Source: CAZWRF01 sp964636095 (GTDB lineage: Bacteria > Patescibacteriota > Minisyncoccia > JAHISW01 > Tagabacteraceae). Taken from it: 8,448 nucleotides of DNA. The position numbers were made by a program, and so were the translations under genes. Shown in pieces: positions 1-4,261 of this stretch; the first letter of the stretch is position 1; the number at the start of each line of letters is the position of its first letter. Under the pieces are notes generated by a model. That model made no database searches and was not told the DNA's origin. It saw only the letters and a list, made by a program, of their open reading frames with translations. Location: positions 1-8,448 of the forward strand of contig CAZWRF010000028.1 of the NCBI GenBank assembly GCA_964636095.1, written 5' to 3'.

Positions 1-81
1 CAAGGAACTTGCGAGAGGCGAATCCTAGTCCCGCAGCCGATAGAAAATCTTAGCGCTTTGCGTTTTAGATTTTTATCATTT

Positions 82-324
82 ATGAAATATTTTGTATATA
101 TCCTTGAATGCAAAGACGGCTCTCTCTACGCGGGGTGTACGAACAATCTTGAGAAAAGATTAAAGGAGCACAACGAATCAAAAAACGGCGCGCACTACAC
201 GAAAATCCGCCGGCCCGTTCAATTAAAATATTCCGAAAAGTACAAAACCTTGGCGGAGGCGAGAAAGCGCGAGGCGCAAATAAAAACCTGGCCTCGCGAT
301 AAAAAACTGGAACTGATAAAATAA
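82..324 (+). CDS. GIY-YIG superfamily endonuclease, small YhbQ/UPF0213 type
   Basis: An 80-residue protein that is essentially a single GIY-YIG nuclease domain. The two signature strands appear as V5-Y6-I7 and Y16-A17-G18. R26 and H30 lie in KRLKEHN, E64 lies in EARKREAQIK, and the typical tail with W70 and a KK-rich end follows. By family knowledge Y6, Y16, R26 and E64 form the metal-dependent DNA-cleaving site, so the domain looks intact. The length matches stand-alone members, whose cellular role (repair or mobile DNA) is poorly defined. I chose ATG 82 because the domain begins at once (MKYFVYIL); a TTG at 58 would add eight residues unlike the family. The frame is open to the left edge. 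There is no clear Shine-Dalgarno. Its final codons, including the TAA stop, form the -10 of the next gene. Confidence 0.88.
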   Translation: MKYFVYILECKDGSLYAGCTNNLEKRLKEHNESKNGAHYTKIRRPVQLKYSEKYKTLAEARKREAQIKTWPRDKKLELIK

Positions 325-332
325 AACCATGA
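310..332 (+). repeat. 23-bp direct repeat, copy 1
   Basis: This copy is identical over 23 bases to 1564-1586. It covers the last four sense codons and the stop of the GIY-YIG gene, the extended -10 TGATAAAAT, and the first bases of the acetyltransferase gene. The match stops at both ends (G309 versus C1563; G333 versus A1587). Part of the identity could reflect a recurrent promoter cassette, because a third, imperfect copy of the promoter part lies at 3246-3263. Confidence 0.9.
314..328 (+). promoter_or_regulatory. Extended -10 for a leaderless start at 329
   Basis: TG-A-TAAAAT occupies 314-322, followed by the six bases AAAACC and ATG at 329. A transcript starting about 7 nt after the hexamer would begin at the A of the ATG. 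The element is built from the codons CTG ATA AAA TAA that end the GIY-YIG gene. No good -35 is visible, as is common with TGn extended -10 elements. Confidence 0.6.
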
Positions 333-790
333 GAATAAGAGAAGCCACCGGCAAAGATTTGCGCGAGATGATGGAATTGGTCAAGGGAATGACCGACTAC
401 CATCACAAGTTGGACAAGTATTACAAGCCTTTTTCAAAGTACAAGGGGTTGGAAAAGTATGTAAAAGAACAGCTGAAAGACAAGAATGTAAAAACGCTTG
501 TGGCTGAAGAGGAGGGGAAAATTATCGGCCGCATTGTCGGCGTAATAATAAAAGCGCCCCCGTATCTTGCGTTTAAAAAAATCGGAAACATAGACGACAC
601 GTTTATCAGAGAGAAATACAGGCACCGAGGCATAGGGGAAAAACTTCTTAAAGAACTGTTGAAATGGTTTGGAGAGAAAAAGATAAAGCACATTGAGCTT
701 AGCGTGGACGCGAGAAACGAAATAGGGGTGAGGGCGTGGAAAAAATTCGGTTTTTATGACTATAGAATAGAAATGAGAAAAGATTTGTAA
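329..790 (+). CDS. GNAT-family N-acetyltransferase
   Basis: A 153-residue single-domain acetyltransferase of usual GNAT length. The acetyl-CoA pyrophosphate loop (motif A) is R98-H-R-G101-I-G103, followed by the helix EKLLKELLKWFG. Motif B is seen as VDARN (126-130) with AWKKFGF (136-142). The N-terminal beta strand MRIREAT and the central strands VKTLVAEEEGKIIGRIVGVI fit the fold. Such enzymes transfer an acetyl group from acetyl-CoA to an amine, and the substrate cannot be read from sequence. The start is fixed by the 4-nt gap after the upstream stop and by the -10 placed 6 nt before the ATG, with no Shine-Dalgarno. It lies between the two copies of the 23-bp repeat, so it may have arrived or been rearranged together with the AT-rich gene downstream. 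Confidence 0.9.
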   Translation: MRIREATGKDLREMMELVKGMTDYHHKLDKYYKPFSKYKGLEKYVKEQLKDKNVKTLVAEEEGKIIGRIVGVIIKAPPYLAFKKIGNIDDTFIREKYRHRGIGEKLLKELLKWFGEKKIKHIELSVDARNEIGVRAWKKFGFYDYRIEMRKDL

Positions 791-798
791 TTTTTTGT

Positions 799-820
799 GT
801 TTTAGATTATAAATGAAACC
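799..820 (+). promoter_or_regulatory. Possible promoter of the HExxH gene
   Basis: TATAAA at 808-813 lies 7 nt before ATG 821, one base off the spacing seen at the other leaderless starts in the window. The preceding GTTTTAGATT (799-808) also occurs at 62-71, just ahead of the GIY-YIG start at 82. A second, looser -10 reading is TAGATT at 803-808. This is weak evidence in AT-rich DNA. Confidence 0.35.
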
Positions 821-1570
821 ATGAAACTGAATTTTGTTGTAGATAAGAATTATTTAGTTGCTCATACACTGTCTTGTATGAAGCAGAGCGGATTTTCTTC
901 CCAGAAATATAAAAAAGATATAGTTGCTTTTCAAAATTATGCCTGGAATAAATCGCAAAAAGTTTACGACTTGCTTGTTGGCAGATTTAGTTTTTTCCCG
1001 GACGATCTTAATACAAAAAACTTGAAATCTTTAGCAAAAGAATTAAACCAACTATCTAAGTTTTTAGACCAACTTAGTCGTAGCAAAGAATTCAAGAAAA
1101 TTTATTCTCAAACCGAAAAATATTTAGAATTTTGTGAAAAACAATGGAATAAAAATTGTAAAGAAACAAATAGAATTGTAGAAGAACTGACGGGGCTTAA
1201 TTTGAATAAAACCTTCACAGTATATCTTACACACCCAAGTCAAAGAAACGGCGTATATCTAGGAAAAAATAAAATTGCCTGGGGGCATAGTGAAAAATGG
1301 AAGAATTATACGACGGTTTATTTGTGGCACGAAATACTGCATTCTTATTTTGACCTCTCTGATTTAAGCCACGCCATTATAGAATTGATAACAGATGAGG
1401 AGATGAGAAGTAGATTAAATAACAGCAAATACCCACCCTTTGTTGGACACGAATATTTATCTAAACTGAAGAAGAAATTGTTGCCACCATGGAAACAATA
1501 TTTAAAATCTGACAAAAAAGATATTAAAAAATTTCAAAATTCAGTAGGCACACAAGGCCCATCGAACTGA
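821..1570 (+). CDS. Putative HExxH zinc metallopeptidase-like protein, AT-rich
   Basis: A 249-residue protein with no signal peptide or membrane segment. It carries H170-E-I-L-H174, the zinc-binding motif of metallopeptidases. ELITDEEMR follows, and E188, 14 residues after H174, is a plausible third ligand as in gluzincins; D192 and E193 are also candidates. The N-terminal half (60-125) is helical and lysine-rich with possible coiled-coil character (NLKSLAKELNQLSKFLDQL). I cannot assign a named family, and proteolytic activity is inferred from the motif only. Base use differs sharply from its neighbours: sampled 60-base lines give about 22-38% GC, against over 60% in one line of the next gene. 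It is the only gene here that ends in TGA. That TGA and the preceding codons lie at the second 23-bp repeat, so its C-terminus appears to be formed at a recombination junction. Confidence 0.75.
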   Translation: MKLNFVVDKNYLVAHTLSCMKQSGFSSQKYKKDIVAFQNYAWNKSQKVYDLLVGRFSFFPDDLNTKNLKSLAKELNQLSKFLDQLSRSKEFKKIYSQTEKYLEFCEKQWNKNCKETNRIVEELTGLNLNKTFTVYLTHPSQRNGVYLGKNKIAWGHSEKWKNYTTVYLWHEILHSYFDLSDLSHAIIELITDEEMRSRLNNSKYPPFVGHEYLSKLKKKLLPPWKQYLKSDKKDIKKFQNSVGTQGPSN

Positions 1571-1586
1571 TAAAATAAAACCATGA
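1564..1586 (+). repeat. 23-bp direct repeat, copy 2
   Basis: An exact second copy of 310-332. In one frame (1561-1578) it reads I-E-L-I-K-stop, matching the L-E-L-I-K-stop end of the GIY-YIG gene although no such gene lies here. In the actual frame it supplies the TGA stop of the HExxH gene, and then the -10 and ATG of the next gene. Confidence 0.9.
1568..1582 (+). promoter_or_regulatory. Extended -10 for a leaderless start at 1583
   Basis: TG-A-TAAAAT at 1568-1576, then AAAACC, then ATG at 1583. The sequence and the 6-nt spacing are the same as upstream of 329. The TGA at 1568-1570 is also the stop codon of the preceding gene. Confidence 0.6.
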
Positions 1587-2164
1587 AAGGCGAGAAACTT
1601 TTTGCAAAGTATTACGAACCCAAGCTCGTTGAGCAGGGTATTGATAACGTTGTTTTAAGAACCTACACCCACATAAAAGGGCTGGCCACCGACGACCCCG
1701 ATAATTCCACCGAGCTTATTTTCACTCCGAGAAAAGAGGTGGACCGGAGGCTGGAAAACATGTTTTTCAAAACGGGCGAGGAAAAAGGCATAGGAATCAC
1801 TTCTGTCGTAAGCGTCAAAGCAAAACACAAATTTCTTCTCCTTTTGGACTGCGCTCTTGTAGTTTCCGACGAAAACGAAAAGGAGCTCATTCATGTTTTA
1901 AAAAGTTCTACAGAGCTTATGCCGGGGCTTGTGGGCGCCATGGTTTTGAGGACCTTGAATTCGTACCACGTGGCGGGCTTTGTGCCGCTTGGCGAAGACG
2001 ACTGGAAAAAGCAAATGGCACAGGCCATTCTTTTAAAAACCGAAAAGGGCGAGCCCGTCGCCGACATAAGATACATCGGGCACAGCCTTGAGCGGGGGTA
2101 CGGGGCGCTCCGCCTTAGCGACTATAAAGGAAAGCCGACCCCCGATTTTATTTGTTATCTCTAA
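1583..2164 (+). CDS. Hypothetical protein, possibly primase/polymerase-like fold
   Basis: A 193-residue soluble protein with no signal peptide. Features that look conserved are the strand FLLLLDCAL (84-92, D89), TLNSYHVAGF (124-133, H129), W141, and the C-terminal block DIRYIGHSLERGYGALRLS (161-179), with H167, R171 and R177 ahead of a short PTPDF tail. The order acidic strand, then S/Y-H-V strand, then D plus an R-rich block resembles archaeo-eukaryotic primase-type (AEP) domains. However, the usual DxD is degenerate (D-C-A) and I cannot confirm homology by eye. If real, it would be a very small or catalytically altered member. GC is clearly higher than in the HExxH gene upstream. The start is set by the -10 and 6-nt spacing and by MKGEKLF. 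The gene is very probably real; its function is unknown. Confidence 0.8.
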   Translation: MKGEKLFAKYYEPKLVEQGIDNVVLRTYTHIKGLATDDPDNSTELIFTPRKEVDRRLENMFFKTGEEKGIGITSVVSVKAKHKFLLLLDCALVVSDENEKELIHVLKSSTELMPGLVGAMVLRTLNSYHVAGFVPLGEDDWKKQMAQAILLKTEKGEPVADIRYIGHSLERGYGALRLSDYKGKPTPDFICYL

Positions 2165-2175
2165 CATTTAAATAC

Positions 2176-2187
2176 ATATTTAAATAT
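2176..2187 (+). promoter_or_regulatory. AT-only 12-bp palindrome in a promoter region
   Basis: ATATTTAAATAT is a perfect palindrome placed where the -35 of the 2217 promoter would be (hexamer at 2205). It lies in a 40-bp AT-rich tract with repeated ATTTAAAT. It could be an operator or UP-like element, or chance in AT-rich DNA. Confidence 0.3.
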
Positions 2188-2201
2188 ATATTTCTTTTTT
2201 G

Positions 2202-2216
2202 TGGTAATATAGAACT
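2202..2216 (+). promoter_or_regulatory. Extended -10 for a leaderless start at 2217
   Basis: TG-G-TAATAT at 2202-2210, then AGAACT, then ATG at 2217. The geometry matches the other sites. No Shine-Dalgarno is possible in the 6-nt space. Confidence 0.65.
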
Positions 2217-2546
2217 ATGGAAAAAGAACCGAACATTTTTGAAAAGGGACCGGAGGCGGTGCCCACCCCCGAAGAAGTAAAATCTGTTTTTGAACAGCTG
2301 CTTGAGGGGAGAGAATACAAAGAAGCGCGAAGGCTTGAAGACGAGAAGGGTCTTTATTTGTGGGATATTGTTGTTTCCGAAGAAGAGGGAAGCACCGAGT
2401 ATTCGTATATGAGAAAGGGCCGGTACGGCGAGGGGCAAGCTTCGGCAACTGCCATTCACGTTGCCTTTTTTGATAAGGAAGGCATGCCCGCAGGCGGGCA
2501 TTCCGTCGCCAGGTTCATAGAAGGCAAATGGGAACTGACTCCTTAG
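2217..2546 (+). CDS. Small acidic hypothetical protein
   Basis: A 109-residue, glutamate-rich soluble protein without membrane segments or cysteines. The first 45 residues look helical and charged (PTPEEVKSVFEQLLEG, then EYKEARRLEDEKG). The rest looks like beta strands: LYLWDIVVSEE, EYSYMRKGRYGEG, TAIHVAFFDKEGMPAGGH, and VARFIEGKWELTP. I recall similar short unnamed proteins in Patescibacteria, with a tyrosine/serine-rich middle and a GGHS-to-WELTP-like end, but no function is known to me. It has its own promoter, and the terminator at 2625-2656 would catch its transcript. The codon pattern and higher GC match the typA-type native genes in this window. Confidence 0.8.
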   Translation: MEKEPNIFEKGPEAVPTPEEVKSVFEQLLEGREYKEARRLEDEKGLYLWDIVVSEEEGSTEYSYMRKGRYGEGQASATAIHVAFFDKEGMPAGGHSVARFIEGKWELTP

Positions 2547-2554
2547 TTTTGTGG

Positions 2555-2582
2555 TTGACATCATTTTTCCTTTTGGTACCAT
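2555..2582 (+). promoter_or_regulatory. Promoter of the candidate small RNA
   Basis: A perfect TTGACA (2555-2560) is followed, 16 bp on, by TACCAT (2577-2582) preceded by TGG, giving an extended -10. Predicted transcription start is near 2589. It is one of two sites in the window with a recognisable -35, the other being typA. Confidence 0.6.
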
Positions 2583-2588
2583 ATATAA

Positions 2589-2656
2589 ATGGGTTGTTGT
2601 ACAGCCGGCAAAAACCAACCCTTCAAAAAGCCTCGTAACTGGGGCTTTTTCTTTTT
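2589..2656 (+). ncRNA. Candidate small RNA, about 68 nt
   Basis: A short transcription unit bounded by the promoter at 2555-2582 and a strong intrinsic terminator ending near 2656. The body contains two mutually exclusive stems. GGGTTG (2591-2596) can pair with CAACCC (2616-2621). Alternatively GGTTGT (2592-2597) can pair with ACAGCC (2601-2606) around a TGT loop. The self-complementary GCCGGC (2604-2609) could allow dimer contacts. The first bases are ATG, which would open a reading frame (MGCCTAGKN...) that has no stop before the terminator, so a coding role is less likely. It matches no RNA family I know. It could instead be a leader whose terminator controls the cysteine-rich gene at 2713, though that gene has its own -10. 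Confidence 0.5.
2625..2656 (+). terminator. Strong intrinsic terminator
   Basis: AAAAAGCCTC (2625-2634) pairs with GGGGCTTTTT (2641-2650) over 10 bp, with one T-G wobble and the loop GTAACT. CTTTTT follows. The A-run on the 5' side makes it potentially bidirectional. It ends the small RNA and any read-through from the 2217 gene. Confidence 0.85.
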
Positions 2657-2659
2657 GTG

Positions 2660-2668
2660 TGCTAAAAT
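2660..2668 (+). promoter_or_regulatory. Extended -10 upstream of the cysteine-rich gene
   Basis: TG-C-TAAAAT starts 4 nt after the terminator T-run. Transcription from it would give a leader of about 38 nt before ATG 2713. A second possible -10 is TATTAT at 2684-2689. No -35 is seen. Confidence 0.5.
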
Positions 2669-2712
2669 AGAATTTCTTGGCGATATTATAAGAATTTATC
2701 AAAAAATTTATT

Positions 2713-2898
2713 ATGCCTCACTACATATGCAAAGGAGGGTGCAAGGGTGTGTCGGATACGCCCGGCGTTTGCCAGGCTCAAGGCTGTAGCAACCACAACC
2801 ACCAACTTGAAGAATGCGACTGCCCGGACGGCAGGCATTTCGGCGCCTTTGAAGAAAAAAAGGACCAGCCGGGAAATGATGAAGAAACACATTCTTAA
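2713..2898 (+). CDS. Small six-cysteine, probably zinc-binding protein
   Basis: A 61-residue protein with cysteines at 6, 10, 20, 25, 35 and 37 and histidines at 28, 30 and 42. The layout is CKGGC, then PGVCQAQGC, then a H-N-H segment, then CDC, then DGRH. This resembles small metal-binding modules, and I recall very similar tiny proteins (GGCxGVSDxPGxCQA motif) in many Parcubacteria, so I take it as a genuine conserved gene of unknown function. Zinc binding is inferred from the cysteine pattern. The C-terminal 15 residues are charged and low in complexity. There is no Shine-Dalgarno, and the sequence before the start is A/T only. The 3' end overlaps the ASCH gene by 23 bp (20 if that gene starts at 2879), suggesting co-transcription and coupled translation. 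Confidence 0.8.
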   Translation: MPHYICKGGCKGVSDTPGVCQAQGCSNHNHQLEECDCPDGRHFGAFEEKKDQPGNDEETHS

Positions 2899-3220
2899 AA
2901 TAAGGGGAACCGACAAATTTGTTTTTGACTCCATAAAAAAGGGGGAGAAGACCATTGAAACAAGGGCCGCCACGCCAAGATACCGCAAAATTGAGACGGG
3001 CGACGTTTTGGTTTTTAGCTGTGCCGGGGAAAAGCTGGAAAGGGAAGTAAAAAAAGTTTCTTTATTCAAAAACGTTGATGATATGGCGGGAAAAATTGAT
3101 TACAAAAAAGTCCAGCCATTTTCCGGCTCGCTTGACGAGGTAAAAAAAGTTTATTACAGCTTCCCGGGCTATAGGGAAAAGATAAAGGGGTTCGGTCTAA
3201 TTGCCTTTGATTTGGAATAA
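2876..3220 (+). CDS. ASCH/PUA-like domain protein
   Basis: A 114-residue protein that is nearly all ASCH domain. The signature G23-E-K25-T-I-E28-T-R30 (GxKxxExR) follows a strand HILKIRG and precedes GDVLVFS and EREVKKVSLF, as expected for this RNA-binding beta-barrel fold related to PUA. By family knowledge ASCH proteins bind RNA or act on modified nucleosides; the target here is unknown. I chose ATG 2876 (or the adjacent ATG 2879) because the domain starts just after it. An upstream ATG at 2747 would add 43 residues that are only the shifted frame of the cysteine-rich gene. The overlap with the upstream stop implies an operon. No clean terminator follows: a small CTTCGG hairpin and T5 at 3224-3238 is poor. 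Confidence 0.85.
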   Translation: MMKKHILKIRGTDKFVFDSIKKGEKTIETRAATPRYRKIETGDVLVFSCAGEKLEREVKKVSLFKNVDDMAGKIDYKKVQPFSGSLDEVKKVYYSFPGYREKIKGFGLIAFDLE

Positions 3221-3245
3221 AACTCTTCGGGACTTTTTGTTTTCA

Positions 3246-3260
3246 TGATAAAATAAAAAC
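3246..3260 (+). promoter_or_regulatory. Extended -10 for a leaderless start at 3261
   Basis: TG-A-TAAAAT at 3246-3254, then AAAAAC, then ATG 3261. It is nearly identical to the two elements within the 23-bp repeat, with one base different between the -10 and the ATG, although here it lies in intergenic DNA. Confidence 0.65.
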
Positions 3261-3698
3261 ATGGAAATCAAAGAAGAATGGAAAAATCACCCTCTGTATA
3301 AACAGGGAAAAGTGGAAATGGTGCCAACCGAGTGGGTGTGGAGATATTGGGGTAAAGACGTTTCTCCCTACGCCAACCTTCCCGACGGTACTACGGTTGG
3401 CCTTGAGGAGCTTTGGGAGAATATTTTAAAGGAAGGCCTTCGCAGCCCTTTAATTATGCGAGCGGGACTTAAAAATAAAAAAATGCGCCTTGAGTCGGGC
3501 AACCACCGAATACAGGTGTTACACCAACATGGCATAAAAGAGGTTCCCGTTGCGGTTCAGGTGAGGGAAGAGTGCGGGCCGCACCTTAAAGATGTAATGA
3601 CCGACGCCACTCACAATTTTAGCGCCCCGGATGGTTTTCTTGTTTCGGAAATTACCGACGAATACATGAAGCCGAGCGAGGTGTTTAAAGAATTATAA
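3261..3698 (+). CDS. ParB/Srx-like domain protein
   Basis: A 145-residue protein with one ParB N-terminal-like (ParB/sulfiredoxin fold) region. LWENILKEGLRSPLIMR (51-67) matches the helix and strand before the signature. RLESGNHRIQVLHQHG (76-91) carries the core GNHR, where ParB and sulfiredoxin proteins have their nucleotide-binding G-x-x-R. KEVPVAVQV (93-101) is the closing strand. There is no helix-turn-helix or C-terminal dimer domain, so it is not a chromosome-partition ParB. It is an orphan domain of the kind often linked to nucleotide-dependent DNA or protein modification. The C-terminal 45 residues are unassigned. It has its own promoter and no obvious partner gene. The domain call is fairly firm; the role is unknown. 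Confidence 0.8.
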   Translation: MEIKEEWKNHPLYKQGKVEMVPTEWVWRYWGKDVSPYANLPDGTTVGLEELWENILKEGLRSPLIMRAGLKNKKMRLESGNHRIQVLHQHGIKEVPVAVQVREECGPHLKDVMTDATHNFSAPDGFLVSEITDEYMKPSEVFKEL

Positions 3699-3790
3699 GC
3701 ATTAATCTACGGCGCTTTTGACGACGCCAACAACCAGCCGGGAACAAGCGAAAAAATATAGCCGGTTGCAAATAATCCAAGAAGGTGGTA

Positions 3791-4150
3791 ATGTTTCGCA
3801 AAGCCATGATAAAAATCGGAAAAATAAAATTCCCGTTCTTGCTTGCGCTGTTCATATCGCTGGTATTTCCAATCGTGTCGTTAGCGGCGGTTTCTTGCGA
3901 TAACAATAACTGGCAGTATTCGGAAAGATGCATTGTTTCGCCCGCTTCGTTTACCGTAAAAGAAAACGGCGAAGTATTTGGAGAAACGAAAAATGGCATA
4001 CTATTTTCTCAGACCAATGTTATCAACGGGTACACGCATATGCAAAAATTTGAAATGGAGTCCGTTTACTGGTATATATCGGATAGAGGCATTATCTATG
4101 CAGAAAACGACTCCCGGGCGCTATCAATTTATTTGGCAAAAATCTCTTAG
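3791..4150 (+). CDS. Small exported protein with signal peptide
   Basis: A 119-residue protein beginning with a basic segment (FRKAMIKIGKIK) and a hydrophobic core FPFLLALFISLVFPIVSLAA, typical of a Sec signal peptide. Cleavage is likely near A32-A33. The mature part has two cysteines, C36 and C47, which could form a disulfide, and aromatic strands such as VYWYISDRGIIYAE. AVSC at the cleavage region is a poor lipobox, so lipoprotein status is unlikely but possible. The start is uncertain: GTG 3785, ATG 3791 and ATG 3806 are in frame, and the AAGGTGG at 3783-3789 resembles a Shine-Dalgarno but sits very close to ATG 3791. No family is recognised. The 92-bp space upstream shows no convincing promoter. 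Confidence 0.65.
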   Translation: MFRKAMIKIGKIKFPFLLALFISLVFPIVSLAAVSCDNNNWQYSERCIVSPASFTVKENGEVFGETKNGILFSQTNVINGYTHMQKFEMESVYWYISDRGIIYAENDSRALSIYLAKIS

Positions 4151-4188
4151 CCGGGGCTTTCTTTGTTTGGGTCTTGGGCCTAGGGGAC

Positions 4189-4217
4189 TTGTTAACGGCT
4201 TTTGCGTGTTGTATAAT
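4189..4217 (+). promoter_or_regulatory. typA promoter
   Basis: TTGTTA (4189-4194) and a perfect TATAAT (4212-4217) are separated by exactly 17 bp, the best sigma-70-type promoter in the window. The start is predicted near 4224, giving a leader of about 38 nt, unlike the leaderless genes around it. Confidence 0.75.
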
Positions 4218-4236
4218 ACTTGAACTAAGACAGTTT

Positions 4237-4261
4237 ACCGGCCCGGAGGGCCTGTTTTTTT
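4237..4261 (+). promoter_or_regulatory. typA leader hairpin with T-run overlapping the Shine-Dalgarno
   Basis: GGCCC (4240-4244), loop GGA and GGGCC (4248-4252) form a 5-bp GC stem, extendable by two pairs across a mismatch. Seven T residues (4255-4261) follow, directly against ATG 4262. The only Shine-Dalgarno-like sequence, GGAGG (4245-4249), is in the loop and 3' arm and lies 12 nt from the ATG. It has the form of an intrinsic terminator or attenuator and could also mask the ribosome site. Confidence 0.55.

Noticed and set aside
10..34. Sequence resembling the 3' end of a tRNA (CGAATCC, then TCCCGCA-G-CC)
   Set aside because: The T-stem cannot pair properly (no CTAGG-like 5' arm before the loop), the T-loop lacks its usual TT, and the end reads CCGA rather than CCA. 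At most it is a degenerate relic, and the rest lies outside the window.
58..81. TTG start extending the GIY-YIG protein by eight residues
   Set aside because: The added residues do not resemble the family N-terminus, and the domain begins immediately at ATG 82.
2148..2702. 184-aa minus-strand reading frame
   Set aside because: It is the antisense of the well-supported 2217 gene, the small RNA and its terminator, with no family features or promoter.
2589..2789. 66-aa coding frame from ATG 2589
   Set aside because: It reads straight through a strong terminator and into the cysteine-rich gene in another frame, and the downstream part has no protein-like pattern. The leaderless-like ATG is noted as a finding instead.
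2747..2875. Longer ASCH protein starting at ATG 2747
   Set aside because: The 43 added residues are the shifted frame of the cysteine-rich gene, and the ASCH domain starts after ATG 2876.
3218..3238. Possible terminator after the ASCH gene (CTTCGG loop plus TTTTT)
   Set aside because: Only two good pairs close the TTCG loop, and mismatches separate them from the A/T arms, so it does not meet a normal intrinsic-terminator standard.
2863..3743. 12-bp repeat ACCAGCCGGGAA at 2863-2874 and 3732-3743
   Set aside because: It is short, in unlike contexts (end of a coding region versus intergenic), and without flanking similarity, so probably chance.
3978..4223. 81-aa plus-strand frame overlapping the exported protein and typA promoter
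   Set aside because: It is a shifted frame of the signal-peptide protein that runs through the typA promoter, with no start signal or domain.
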